Of a DNA stretch of 64,000 bases, positions 44,946 to 56,163 are shown in pieces. Both the position numbers and the translations under genes were made by a program. The notes beneath the pieces are model-generated. The model saw nothing but the letters and a program-made list of their open reading frames with translations. It did not search any database and was not told where the DNA came from. Origin of the DNA: Marthasterias glacialis (taxonomy: Eukaryota > Echinodermata > Asteroidea > Forcipulatida > Asteriidae); assembly GCA_911728455.2 (NCBI GenBank), contig OU452228.1:8914629-8978628 (forward strand), in the 5' to 3' direction. The stretch's first letter is position 1. Each line of letters starts with the position of its first letter.

Positions 44946-45870
44946 AAAGTACTCACAGAACAAGTTGACTGGTACTCGCATTTGTATTCATAGCAAAGTA
45001 CTCGTACTCGCATTCAAACTCATCTGCACTTAGTCTGAGATCTTGCTTTCTATGAGGAATTTTGAATATTAAGATCCTTCCATCTTGCGCCGTCCGACTA
45101 TTTGGTTAGGAGACTCTTCCCAGCCACGCCAGCTGGAAAGAAACGTGATTGTACAAGGGAACGGTTAGACTGTGTGTGTCTGTGTACTAACCCTCAAGAT
45201 GCCCCCCAGCCCTAAAAATAGGTCAAAAAGTTGCAAGCGTTAGGGAGGATCGAGGGAGAGAGAAAGAGAGAGAGAGAATGGAAAAAAAAAATCAATGGTA
45301 TTTTGTAATGTACTTGAATCGTCCAGTACCCACCTCTCAAGGTTGTGTGTGATTCATCTATCCATAATACATGCATGAGAAGAGCTGGGGGACATGTAAA
45401 CCAAAGTATCACTCTATGCAACAAGGCCGATGGCCAGTCAGCGTACGTTTGGAGTGGTTTCATGGTTGAGAGGGAAATAAAAAAAAAACCTCTGCGCCAT
45501 ATTTGCTTTTGGTTACTGAATATCTTTTTGTTGTTTCCAGCGTGGTCGTAGAAGTACGCACCACAGTAGGGCACCTCTGGGAGGTGTCAAACTGGGACGT
45601 GCCTGGTCTTGATACAGAAGGGGATTTTTGATAGATTTTTCGCCACTGAGAGGAACGCCTAAGTTCGGCCGAAAGGAGAAGTGTCAGAATTCATGAATAA
45701 TGTGGAAAATGAGAAAGGCAAATCCTGGAATAAGTTTGGAGCAAAAGCATGAGTAGACAACTTTCTAGCTCTGCACTTTCCTACTAACCAAAGCAACCTG
45801 TAGTTTCAGTTTGTAAAATGTAGTAGGTGGTTATATTCCAGGACAGAACTTTTGATAAAGTTCTATTGCA
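44946..45870. other. unassigned sequence
   Basis: A GA-rich stretch lies at 45255-45277. A 120-codon minus-strand frame (45212-45574) has no recognisable domain. Nothing else is supported. Confidence 0.5.
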
Positions 45871-46340
45871 GTCGGTTTACTAATAAAGTAAACCAATTGG
45901 TTTACTAATAAAGTGAACCGGTTGGTTTACTAATAAAGTGAACCAGTTGGTTTACTAATAAAGTGAACCAGTTGGTTTACTAATAAAGTGAACCAGTCGG
46001 TTTACTAATAAAGTAAATCAGTTGGTTTTACTAATAAAGTGAACCAGCTGTTTACTAATAAAGTAAACCAGTTGGTTTACTAATAAAGTGAACCAGTTGG
46101 TTTACTAATAAAACAAACCAGTTGGTTTACTAAAAATAAAGAAAACCAGTTGGTTTACTAATGAAGTAAACCATTTGGTTGACTAACAAAGTTATCAAAA
46201 TAAACAAGTTGTTTTATTGATAAAGTGAACGAACTGGCTTACTAATACAGGAAATCAATTGGTTTACTAATAAAGTAAAGCAACTGTTTTACGAACAAAG
46301 TAAACCAGATGGCTTACTAATGAAATAAACCAGTTGGTGT
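45871..46340. repeat. 25-bp minisatellite, about 18 copies
   Basis: The unit is GGTTTACTAATAAAGTGAAC followed by CAGTT. The first twelve copies are close, and later copies decay toward 46340. The junction AACCAGTTGGTTTAC gives a partial dyad at every unit boundary. Confidence 0.95.
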
Positions 46341-46856
46341 TTTGAAATAAATGTCCTTTATGTGGTTATTATCAGTTGAAAACATTTATATATAGGTACT
46401 AAATTATTTATAAAAAAAAATCAGTTGATAATTTCCTCACTTTTTTTCAAACACTTTCCCCTAAAATGACATGTTCTTTCAGCCTTTAAATATTTTTCTC
46501 TGAGGGATTTCTCTTTTACTAAAGGTAAAATTTTTTCTGTATTAAAAAAAAAAACTCCCGCTTGCATTTTTCCCCCATGACATAATATTATTGTGTATTG
46601 ATGGTCAGTTAATCATCACTTCAAATGTCACTCGGACCAGCAAAGTGTCCAGAACTTCAAATAGATAAGTAATCTTCCAGCAAATCACCACCCCCTCAAT
46701 ATAAAGGAATCCTCGATAAAAGCAATCTTTGAAGCTTGTATCAAATTAATATCCCCCCCCCCCCAATCACGGCCTTCCTGATTGCAAGTTAAGATAACAA
46801 ATCCTTCGCAAAATGACAGACGGGGGGGGGGGGGGGGGGAGCGCTTAAAACAACCA
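46341..46856. other. unassigned AT-rich sequence with C and G tracts
   Basis: A C run lies at 46754-46764 and a G run of 18 at about 46822-46839. No gene is recognised. Confidence 0.5.
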
Positions 46857-46970
46857 GGGGCCTATTTTGTAGAGCTGCTCAAGCACGAAGAGTAGCTAAG
46901 CCCAACAAAGTTGTGTTTAGCAGCATCTGGTTACCAGCCAAAATACCTTGTCATATTATGTACCATCTGA

Positions 46971-47322
46971 TATAATAATAATAATAACTATTTCTTATAT
47001 AGTGCATTTCACGATAGCGTCTCTATGCGCTTTACATTAGTGCCCTGGTCATTGAGCCAATAACATTCCTGTAATCTTTCCCAGCTCCCTGGGGAGTATA
47101 CAGCCCCGAGCTGCCGTGGCGCTCCGAAGGCTTTTTCAAACACAATATCAACCTCTACCCTCGCAGGTACCCATTTATACCCCTGGGTGAAGAGTAAGCA
47201 ATTATAGTAAAGCATCTTGCTCAAGGACACAATTGTCATGACCGGGATTCGAACCCACTCCTTAATGGCTTGACCACCAGAACTTGAGTCCGGTGCACTA
47301 GACCGTTCGGCCATGACACACT
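46971..47322 (-). mobile_element. tRNA-Leu-derived SINE (family A), minus strand, inside MITE 1
   Basis: The plus strand shows the reversed order: ATA tail, TTCTTATATAGTGCATTTCAC, CTCCCTGGGGAGTATACAGCC, CAACCTCTACCCTCGCAGG, CCCTGGGTGAAGAG, B box GGATTCGAACC (47245-47255), CCAGAACTTGAGTCCGG and GGCCATGACAC. It is close to the copy at 25590 in length and sequence. Confidence 0.9.
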
Positions 47323-47635
47323 ATAATGAATTTTATTTCCCTTACAGGCTCTACTGAGGCAAAACATTATCGTTGTCATTTTTTCCCCCACCAGATTTAC
47401 TGTTACATTTTAATTATTATTTTACTATCTTTTTTAAGTTGATTGATTGATCAGTTATTTATTGGTTCATTTATCTGTTGGTTGGTTATTTAGTTGATTG
47501 TTTAGTTAATTGATTTATTGATTAATTGCTAGCTTATTTTTTAAATTTGATTGATTTCATAAATTTGTTTTAACAGATTCATTCAGACATCTTGTTTACT
47601 CAGAGTATATTTTTTATTGCCATTTTGCCGTTTCA

Positions 47636-47936
47636 TATCGTCCATGTTTGTGTTCCATTCAAGGATGGATTAATATGCTTTCGAGCAGCAGTGGCTATCC
47701 ACTTGTATTAATCCTGGCCACCTTAGAATGGATTGTCATGTGTTCTGTATCCAAATTGTTTCTGTCTCACTGTCTTATCTTGAATTTTGTTGTCATCTTT
47801 AATCCTCTTTACTTTTTCGCTGTTTACATTGTTTATCTTTCATTAGACTTAAATTGTAGAAATGCTTGTATGTTCACTGCTATTGTTTTGAATGTTTGAA
47901 TATTGGCCAAATAAATAATAATAATAATAATAATAA
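47636..47936 (+). mobile_element. LINE 3' end with (ATA)n tail
   Basis: A 3'-UTR-like stretch (TTGTTGTCATCTTTAATCC, GTTTTGAATGTTTGAATATTGG, CCAAATAAATA) runs into about eight ATA units at 47910-47936. This form is common at the 3' ends of L2/CR1-like LINEs. No reverse transcriptase sequence is seen upstream; 47340-47635 is AT-rich with TTGATTGATTGA-like repeats. Confidence 0.55.
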
Positions 47937-48021
47937 TGACTGGTATCCTGCTCATTTTTGCTAAGCGGGAAGTTTTTAAGCACTATTTTTTTGCTTAGGC
48001 AGCTCTATAAGATTCCGTTCA

Positions 48022-48218
48022 GGGCCCAATTTCTTAGAGCTGCCTAAGTACAAAAAGTGGCTAAGCACAACAAAATAATGCTCACCCGTACAAGGTTAAC
48101 AGCCAAAACACCATGTCACATGTACCATCTTTGACTGGTGTCCTGCTCATTTTTTTATGCTCAGCAGAAAATTGTTAAGCAATACTTCCTGCTTAAGCAG
48201 CTCTATGAAATTGGGCCC
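48022..48218. mobile_element. palindromic MITE 2, intact
   Basis: The ends GGGCCCAATTTCTTAGAGCTGC and GCAGCTCTATGAAATTGGGCCC are inverted repeats, with TAAGTACAAAAAGTGGCTAAGC opposite a TTGTTAAGCAATACTTCC-type stretch. Length is about 197 bp. It shares GGGCCC with MITE 1 on the left and MITE 3 on the right. Confidence 0.9.
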
Positions 48219-48440
48219 AGGGCTGAAGTTCATGGAGCTGCTTAAAAGCCCCAAAAGTAGCTTAGCACAAATTAATTTTGCTTACCAAAAATAGGTTACC
48301 GACCAAAGTATGATGTCATGCGTACTGTTTGTGACTGGTCCCCTGCTTATTTTATATAGCCTATTTTTTTTTTTCCTGAGCCAAAAACTTGTTGAGCAAA
48401 AGTGTTTGCTTAAGCAGGTCTCTGAAATCGAAGCCTGGGG
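48213..48440. mobile_element. palindromic MITE 3, diverged
   Basis: It runs from GGGCCCAGGGCTGAAGTTCATGGAGCTGC through TTGCTTACC, GGTTACCGACCAAAGTATGATGTCAT, GACTGGTCCCCTGC to TTTGCTTAAGCAGGTCTCTGAAATCG. It has the same direct orientation as MITE 2 by its internal GGTTACC-CCAAA-ATG-TCAT block. Confidence 0.8.
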
Positions 48441-50300
48441 AAATAGAACCTAATTACACTACACTTGGTACTAGACATTTCAAGTGTCGTCAGATTGAAG
48501 GATAGAGCACGGTCTGTCCCCTGTAAAGTTCTTAATGTATTGATATTCTCCTGCTGGATCAGATTGTTCTTCTTAGTGCCAAGTTTCATTTGATGGCTTC
48601 AATTTTCAGGAGGACTGAGGCCAAGCTGCCGTTTTTGACATGATATCTCGTGCAGCCCTATTGTTCCCATTTGAAATTAATCTTTGACATTTAAGACTGC
48701 TCGATCTGATTTGTATACATGTAAGGTGGGGCCAATTATGTTTAAAAGTATATTATATGATTGGGAATGATTTTGGAGCTGGGACTGAACAATAGTTTGA
48801 ACTTGAAAGCTTGCTTTTTGTAAACTCGATGTTTGTACAAATCGTCCGTTGCAAAAAAGTTTTTTTACCACCTCAAAAATATTACACAATGTCTCACTTT
48901 GAATCAACCCAAGTTTTTTCTCTGTGTTATTATTATTATTTGTTTTAGTGTAAAACCAATTTACTTTCTTTGTTATTGATTTTTAAGGAGACAAGTGCTG
49001 TTCAAATGATGTTAATATGCGAACTCATTGTATACTTTTTGACTAGAGTATTCCTCTTCCTATGACCATTAAATTAATCGGTGAATTATGCCCAAATTAT
49101 CCGCTTCGCTGCCAGCTGTCCAAGCTGTGCAACCGATTACACAAATTATGCATCATCATGCATTTAGAACTAGCTGAATGATTTGACTTTCCTCTCGAGC
49201 CTGATGGTTTGCTCCAATTCTTCACTAAACAGCACCCTATCACGTTCCACCTTTACAATGGTTGAAAACCTAAATATGCAGGGACAGAGGATCGAGCCTC
49301 AAGACCACCTCCGAATCAAACGAAAACATTCCTTGATCTAAGCTGATGATGAGCGACATCGCATGTACGTTCACACCGTCCTGATCCCCCATCCTTAAGA
49401 AGCATCAATTGTGTTTGGCACCATCGAGTCTACCTCCCTTCCTCTCTCTCCTTACTACCCTTCTTAATTTCAAAAGCTCTATGTGGTTTGTAAACACACT
49501 CCCCCCCCCCTCCCTCCCCCCCTGTCGCCAGAAGATGTTAAATTCCTTGGCATGTTTAAAAAGTCATCACTGGATCATGTTGGAAGTGACAGTAGTTGGT
49601 TGGCAATGATCATTTAGACGGAACGCTAGCACCACGGAAGGAGAGTGCCACGTTTCCTGTCGGAATCAATTTGTTGTGTGCTTTACTGCCATTAATTTGA
49701 CTTTTTATGTTTTGTTATCGGTGGGGACAGAGGGAGGTGGAGGAGTTTGGATCAGAGAGATGACTCTTGAGTATAGACATTCAATATATATATTTTTCAA
49801 GGATCATAAATTGTTCTTTTTTTTTATTCTATTATGAAGTTTTTTCTTTATATTATTTTGTTCTTGATATTTATCTATGACTAGTTCCCACTGATTTTGC
49901 GAGAGGTGTAACCGGCAGCCTGGGGGGGGGGGGGGGGGGGGGGGAGGGGGTTACGTGCCCTCCGTTAATTCTCAGTGCCCCCGAGGTGCTCCCCCCCCCC
50001 CCAATGACAAAAATCTTGATATATTTAATTCATTAAAAAACATGGACCCTGGCCCCACCCCCCCCCCTCCTTCACTGAAAAGCAATGCTCCCCCAACCCC
50101 TTGAAAAAATCCAACTACTTCGCTTGGCGTCACAAGTGAAGTTGTTACTGAGAAATAAGTTCATCTCACATTCTTTCATCTTCAAGAAAGCTGCGTTTAA
50201 ATTTGATCCCCTTGTGGTGATTCCCTCACAATGTCACTTTCCAAGCTTGCATCACAAACCGGGCGTGATTCCTGGCTATACGATCGTATGACTTCCGACT
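48441..50300. other. mostly unassigned; C/G-rich MITE-like debris at the end
   Basis: No gene is recognised in 48441-49900. At 49921-49949 a run of more than 20 G is followed by GTGCCCTCC, and C runs at 49991-50001 and 50058-50067 by AATGACAAAAATCTTGATAT and TTCATTAAAAAACATGG. This resembles the C-rich interior of the element at 42181-42361. Confidence 0.5.
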
Positions 50301-50444
50301 GGCACTCCCCAACAAAGATATTGACTAAATGGGAAAAAACCGCCACCATAGGGTTAGATAGCTTAGTTGGTAGAGCACAGGCACGTAAACCCGGAGGTCC
50401 TAGGTTCAAATCCATCTCTAGTAAATTTTTCTTTGTTCACCCCC
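50301..50444 (+). mobile_element. tRNA-core element with terminal inverted repeats, complete
   Basis: GGCACTCCCCAACAAAGATA TTGAC, leader with ACCGCCACCATAGG, tRNA-like core with GTTAGATAGCTTAGTTGGTAGAGC (A box) and GGTTCAAATCC (B box), then GTAAATTTTTCTTTGTTCAC CCCC. Terminal AACAAAG..TTGAC and GTAAA..CTTTGTT are inverted. The layout is the same as at 39289-39430 in reverse. Confidence 0.8.
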
Positions 50445-50689
50445 AAAGTTAAGCATTGATTCCGATAACTTTTCACAGATCGTGTTTAACAATAAAATAC
50501 ATCGTTGTTTTTTGAAGAGGTTTGGTAAATTCTTTCCCACCATCTAGTTTTCGATAAACACACCATAACCTGGCAGCAATATGCGCCACCTCACTTTGTA
50601 TCCCTTTCAAGGTGTTGTTTTATGGTCGCTTCGTCTCATAAAATCATTCGTAACAATCTCCACCAGGTTTGGTAACCTGCGCCAGAGGT

Positions 50690-50752
50690 GTCATTTATGA
50701 CAGACATGGCGCATTATAAATGTACACTATTATTATTATTATTATTATAACC
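50690..50752 (+). mobile_element. LINE or SINE tail with (ATT)n
   Basis: CATGGCGCATTATAAATGTACACT leads into about eight ATT units. The GCGC-ATTATAAATG form parallels the tail at 12582-12645 and the SINE tails. Confidence 0.6.
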
Positions 50753-52534
50753 AACCTGTGAAAAATGTCATCAGTTTCAATATCAAACCACAGGACATAT
50801 TCTCAAGAAGATGTCACTGCGGTTTATTTTGGCAAGAATATTCAGTACAAGTATGAGGTCCTTATCACAAATTGTACAAATTTCATGAAATTAGCTTTGG
50901 ATACTTTGGAGCTCCTGGTAGTTGGCGTTTGTTGATCGAGAGTGTTCTCCATGGTTTGGCAAAATGAAACATTTTTTAAAGAAAGTAGTGACTTGTGGCT
51001 TTTGACTTGTTTTTTTCCTCTTTTTATTATTTCGGATTTGACATTGCAATTTAAGGCCTGATTACAATGTGCTGATAATTATACATGTTCATATCATTCT
51101 TATTTTGATGTACTAAATTGAGAATTTGTTGAGGTACGCTTTCCCATAATTTAGAAGGAAACATTTCTTGGAACATTTGGTGCTGATATCAAGCTTGTTA
51201 AAGTGACTTTAAATCATTATTATAATTTTTTAGTCATATCATAAATTTTTAATAGATTTGGAATACAATTTTGAATTTAGACCTTATTCATCAACCGTTT
51301 CCTTTCCACTTTGCATCTAATCAAAAATGGAATCAAAACCCCACTAAATTCCAATAAAAGATGGTACAGTCATCCCAGTGTAATCACCATGGATAATTTA
51401 AAAGAAATACAACCCCAGACACGCTCATAATAAAACAAAAAAGAAAAAAAAAACTAATGACACATTTCCCTTTCTCATTCTACACGTCCAAATCCTCAAC
51501 ATATGTTTGCTCTCAGTAAATTGCTCATCACCAGCTGATCAGCCAAGATTACCTCTGAACGACAGTTTCTCCCACCCTACGAAACGCTGCCAAGGAAAAA
51601 GAAGAAGAAAAAAAAAATCATTCCTTATTCCAGTGGCGTTTAGCGGTTGTTGAGTTACGTTTTTAGACGATATCCTGTCGGTGGGATTTACGTCACGCTA
51701 AGTGCATGCTCAGTGCCATAATTGGCCCAGTTAAGTTTTGCCGCGCATGCTGAGTGCATTTGATAAAAATGGAAGGATCCTGAAATCGAGTTAAAACAAG
51801 AAAGGTTTTTTTCACGCTGATGGGGTCATTTGAATAAAGTGGGAAATACCGACAAGGAATACTCCTCCGTAATTAACAGATTTCTTATCCAGAGGAATCT
51901 GACATGAACATCTCTTTCTCTCGTGCTATATTCTGCTAGGGTCGAAACGTCAGGTCTTTGAACTTTTTTTTTTTTTTTTTTGTATTTATACAACATGTCC
52001 TTTTTGTTGGTCAGCTGTTTGCAACAGCTGGTTTTATTTTTTGTCATTAATTATTATAAATAAATACAGCTGATGTTTTTAAGCGATCCCTCGGTGTATA
52101 AAAATTCCAAGGCCACTGACTTTCTGTAATAATGGTGAACAGCTGGAGTTATGTCCCCGGATTGAAAAACTTGTAGTTTGGGGTGGGGGGTGGCAATCTA
52201 CAACTTGTTGAGCTTTATAACAGTATTTTTAAAAGCTTATTTACTATCAGGATTTGGAAATTTGTTAAAACCACTATGTATAAATTTGCACAAAATCCCT
52301 TGCAAAGTGTAAATTGTCTTCAGCAGTTTTTCTTAGAAAACAAGATGACCTTAATTTGATGATTTGCAGGTTTGTTAACTGTTATGCGTGGTAATAACCA
52401 GAGGAATGGAACGAATAAATGAATGGCATTTATCTGGTACTTTTAAGCATTGTATCAAACCGCCTTTTTACACTATTACTGCCCCTGTTTATCAGGCTTT
52501 AAGCATGATTCCTAAAATCATCTCATTTCCTTAG
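50753..52534. other. unassigned sequence
   Basis: Long AT-rich sequence with poly-A near 51441-51453 and a T tract at 51965-51981. GGTCGAAACGTCAGG at 51939-51953 recalls the GAAACGTC motif of the hammerhead-like loci, but the CTGANGA part is missing. Confidence 0.5.
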
Positions 52535-52742
52535 GAGTATGCAGCACCGGCAGCCAAATGGGCGCACAGGCTGCTAAACATTTACATCAACAATCTCTAC
52601 CCTTGCAGGGTTCCCATTTACTCCTGGGTGATGAGAAGCAGTATATTAGTGTCTTGCCCAAGTACACAAAGTGTCCTGACCAGGATTCGAACCCACATTC
52701 TGATGATTCGGCCATCAGAACTTGAGTTCAGTAATCTAGACT
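52535..52742 (-). mobile_element. SINE family A copy lacking its tail, minus strand
   Basis: The plus strand shows GAGTATGCAGCACCGGCAGCC, CAACAATCTCTACCCTTGCAGGG, CTCCTGGGTGATGAGAAG, GTGTCTTGCCCAAG, B box GGATTCGAACC (about 52682) and CATCAGAACTTGAGTTCAG. It resembles the 5089 subtype (CCGGTGCTGC body). Confidence 0.85.
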
Positions 52743-53189
52743 GCTGCATACTGATAATTAAGGGTCCATATTTTTCTTTTCTTCGAATGCCCTTTTAGAA
52801 CAAAAAAGTTTGAGAACAGAAATAATCACTAGTATTTAAAAAAAAAAAATCATAGTATGCACTCTATTTGAAAGATACATTGTCTGATTTTTTGCCAAGT
52901 TGGTGGTAAAGAAACTGATTTAAACATTAAATATCATTTGAGATACTAAACCCCCCCCCCCCCCCTTAAAAAAAATATAAATAAATAAATAAAACCCACC
53001 AGTGATTAGTAATAGTTAAAAGATAAAAAGGAGTTGTCAGGACATTATCTCACTTTACGAAAAGCCATGTAAAAACAATTTTTTTTTAACATTGTACACG
53101 GCATAAACAAAAGTATTTTGTGTAGGTTTTTTTTCATTTTGAAACAGCATCATCTGTCAAAATTCATTCAAAGAAATAAACATCTGTGT

Positions 53190-53371
53190 TTTACCCCATA
53201 CACCAATGTGTGTTAAGCACTGTATACTCAGTAGTTTCCTGTGTCCTGTGGGAAAAAAAATCCCATAGGCATAAATATGCAGTAATATTACTCGGATGGG
53301 CTTCGAACCCACGACCATTGCCATTCTAGAGCAGATGTAAAACCACCAAGCTTCCCCCGTGAGCTCAAGGC
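53190..53371 (-). mobile_element. SINE family C copy, minus strand
   Basis: The plus strand shows TTACCCCATACACCAATGTG, TTAAGCACTGTATACTCAGTA, CCTGTGGG..CCCATAGGCAT, B-box-like GGCTTCGAACC (53299-53309), CGACCATTGCCATTCTAGAGCAGATG and a decayed A-box part. Confidence 0.8.
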
Positions 53372-54034
53372 CAGAAAAATAATTGTTCATATTTGTAGGC
53401 TTTTCGGCAATTAATTGGGTGATGCATTTTTTAATTTGTGTATTTCGTGGGTCGAATAAACAAATTTTACTCTTCAAATCTTCCACTTGCGATGGATTAG
53501 AAAGAATTAAAATTGAACCCAATGCTGATTTTCGTCATGAATAGCCTGTGGTGTGTACATAATAGAGAAGGTGTTTGAACACCGTTTTAATGAGAGCTTG
53601 GAATGCATGTTTGAAAACTGCCGGAGAGCATTATCAAAGAAAAATAATATGAAAATATAATTGATCTGCCAGTCGAACGCAACGCACCGAGAAAATTAGT
53701 TCTGCGCTGGTACGTTTGAATTGATAGTGATAATGTTGATTGTTAAAGTCAAGGTATTTGATGCGTGTGTCTGCACTGTGTAAAGATGTTTTTTGGGTGG
53801 GTGTTATTCAGGGAATATATACATAGATTTTAGAGATGTTTTTATTGTCGCTAATATTATTGTAAGTAATACCATCACGTCTGTGCAGAACTGTGTAACT
53901 TAGATTTCTTTCATTTTGCATAAATAGACTTTTAAGGTTTGGAGACGTTTGAAACAATCACTTGTTTAAGACAAGTCCACTTGTACATGGGAAATATGAA
54001 GAAACTTAAGAAACAAAACGGATGATCCAATAAA
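53372..54034. other. unassigned sequence
   Basis: No gene or repeat is recognised. Confidence 0.5.
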
Positions 54035-54190
54035 GAGAATCTTTGTTCTCTTGGCGTTGTCAAGTCAGGGTTTCTTTGTGCCAGCGGTACCCTCAAAGAA
54101 AAAAAAGATTCAGGCAATTCCGCCAAAAAGAATCCCACCAGGGGAATGGGACCAAAACAAAAAAAAAGAATCCGGGCGGCAACTGGTTAA
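54035..54190 (-). repeat. dispersed repeat, copy 2 (partner at 3877-4024)
   Basis: On the minus strand it begins TTTAACCAGTTGCCGCCCGG and ends AAGAGAACAAAGATTCT, matching 3877-4024 with a few indels and an A/T-rich insertion. Confidence 0.75.
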
Positions 54191-55145
54191 AGAATAACTC
54201 CAAAAGCTACACTTAGTTACCTATAAAACAAGTATTATGCCTTGTTTATTATGTCAATTTTTGATACAACCTTTGCATGGTTTAATTGGTCAAAAGGTTG
54301 TATCTTGAAGATACGACTTCATCACACAAAGCTCTACCGCATGCAGTCGATGGGGAATGACGTCATAATTCTTTAGTGCAACAACGTCATATGTGTAAGA
54401 TAAGACCTTGTTGCTCATACCACAATAACTACTTATGACGTCATATATTGTTAACTACCTGGATCTTTTTAATAACATTGTTGATAAAATTCCAACTCTT
54501 ATCGTTTATTTATAGAAAAGTAAGGCACCTTTTGCGACCTGACGCGACAATACAACCTCAAAACAAATTCAGCGTGATTCTGAGCAACAATGATTCAGAA
54601 AGCAGTTAAAAAATTGAAAAATTCAACCAAAAAGTTCATGATAATTTTGTTTAAATTGTTTTATTTTATTATGCAAAAATTGCAGTATTTGTCTTCATTC
54701 TATCACGCAGAAGGAACATGCAGTATTCCTTTTTTGTGGAATTGCTGGGATTTGATTATTTTATTCATTATTCAGTTTTTTGGGAGGGTACTTGCGATGC
54801 CTCTTTGAGAAAAATCAAATTTGTCAAATTTGTTTTTTACAAGCCAGAGAAATGCTTTCAAGCCATCTCAAGAACACTTAGTTGATATATTTGGTTCGGT
54901 ATAGCCACTGAAAAGTTAGGTAATTTTACTAGAAAGACGATAGTTCCAGCTGTCATGCCATTAAGGTCATAGGATGACTTATAAACCTTGTTACAAATAC
55001 CATGTTTTTGTGCAGCCTTTTTTACCCAACTGAATTATGACCTTATACTTGCATTCAGCTGATAGGTTACCTTTTCAAATCACATTAGGATCTGATGGAT
55101 GATCATAACCAGAGTTTGAGTATCAAGGAAATCTCCACTGGAGCA
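54191..55145. other. unassigned sequence
   Basis: GGTTGTATCTTGAAGATACGAC near 54295-54317 is a short dyad. No gene or LINE signature is seen. Confidence 0.5.
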
Positions 55146-55513
55146 CAGGGCCCGATTCCATGGAGCTGCTTAGCGGCCGATTTTGTGCTTACTGTGCGAT
55201 TTCCATTTCATAGCACTGCTAACCGTAAGCACAGGAAAAGGCATGCTAACCTTCCGGTGCTTACTGTAGGTAAATGAATGCAGGGATAAGATTTCTAGAT
55301 TTCCGGTTTTTACAAGATTATTGTTGTGGAAATTGTTCACTTAAAAATATAATATATGTGGTTGGATTGGTCATCAACAATCCCTTTGTCTGTAATTCAA
55401 TCACTCTGATTGGCTTTCTTTTTCTTGCCTATTTTGGATTCCTTCCCTCCATTTTAATCCCCACTTTTTTTCTATAAATGGATCCGTTTTTATGTTTGTG
55501 CTTGTTTTTGCTT

Positions 55514-55548
55514 CTGACGAAGGTCCAGTTTGGATCGAAAGCTAAGAC
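55514..55548 (+). ncRNA. hammerhead-like core, weak
   Basis: CTGACGA (55514-55520), A, GGTCC-AGTTT-GGATC (a five-pair stem with one G-T pair), GAAA (55537-55540), then GCTAAGACC. The core letters fit CTGANGA..GAAA, with the same extra base as the 19645 locus, but flanking stem I cannot be drawn convincingly. Confidence 0.3.
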
Positions 55549-55610
55549 CATCAACCCTACTAGTTTTATATATATCGGCAGATACGATTCGGCTTCTGAC
55601 TAGACCCCCC

Positions 55611-55744
55611 GAGCAAAGTGGTTTGGCATTGCACAGGACCGCCCACCAACATAGGGCTGGTTAGCTCAGTTGGTTAGAGCACTCGTACGGTATTTGAGAG
55701 GTCGCGGGTTCGAGTCCGGCATCAGCCAAATTTTCTTTGCTCAC
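55611..55744 (+). mobile_element. tRNA-core element with terminal inverted repeats, variant subfamily
   Basis: GAGCAAAGTGGTTTGGC at the left and GCCAAATTTTCTTTGCTCAC at the right are inverted. The leader GACCGCCCACCAACATAGGG matches the other copies. The 73-bp core folds with a fully paired acceptor stem (GGCTGGT/ATCAGCC), a perfect D stem (GCTC/GAGC) and B box GGTTCGAGTCC. Position 33 would be C and the T stem has one mismatch, so it is tRNA-like but poor as a gene. Confidence 0.8.
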
Positions 55745-55752
55745 ACCAATTA

Positions 55753-55792
55753 ATATATATAGATGTATATACATGTATATATATATATTTTT
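55753..55792. repeat. (TA)n microsatellite
   Basis: An imperfect TA/TG-containing run follows the tRNA-core element. Confidence 0.9.
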
Positions 55793-56163
55793 CTTTAATT
55801 GTCATTTACATACATCCAGGCCCTTGTAAAGCCTTAACACAGTACTTGAACTGTATTTTGACTACACCAAGGTGCTTGCCCCATCTACATTTAAGCACAG
55901 AATGCTGCCATTGATATGGGTTATGGCGTTGTTGGGAGCCACCAAACCCTTCATCGGAGTGTTTCTTGGAATTTTCATTTTCATCCACTCATATCCCTGT
56001 GAATGACGGAACAATGCAAATCCTTGGTGAAAGCGCAAGCTGGCCGCCTAATTTTCTTGCTAACCTGTGAAAGACGCTTATGCTTTAAGCAAATGTTTCT
56101 GCTATAGTTAGCACGAAAATTTGCTAACCGTTAAGCAGCGCTATGACATTGGGCCCCGGGCTT

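Larger units (their letters stand above)
46857..48027. mobile_element. palindromic MITE 1, split by a SINE and a LINE tail
   Basis: The left half, 46857-46970, runs from GGGGCCTATTTTGTAGAGCTGC to TATGTACCATCTGA. The right half, 47937-48027, runs from TGACTGGTATCCTGCTC to CAGCTCTATAAG and AGGGCCC. Joined, they match the intact neighbour at 48022-48218. The 966 bp between them is a minus-strand SINE followed by a LINE 3' end, so the MITE is older than both. Confidence 0.85.
55146..56163. mobile_element. large palindromic MITE split by about 700 bp of cargo
   Basis: The left arm, 55146-55291, starts GGGCCCGATTCCATGGAGCTGC and ends near GCAGGGATA. The right arm, 55990-56163, starts TATCCCTGTGAATGAC and ends GCAGCGCTATGACATTGGGCCCC. 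The arms are diverged inverted repeats with TAAGCA/TGCTTA motifs. Between them lie unassigned sequence, a hammerhead-like core (55514), a tRNA-core element (55611-55744) and AT repeats. Confidence 0.65.

Noticed and set aside
51939..51953. Another hammerhead-like site (GGTCGAAACGTC)
   Set aside because: The CTGANGA half and any closing stem are missing, so only a short string matches.
55649..55728. Functional tRNA gene
   Set aside because: Acceptor and D stems pair, but position 33 is not T, the T stem has a mismatch, and the same core recurs inside a transposon-like unit at 60560 with shared flanks.
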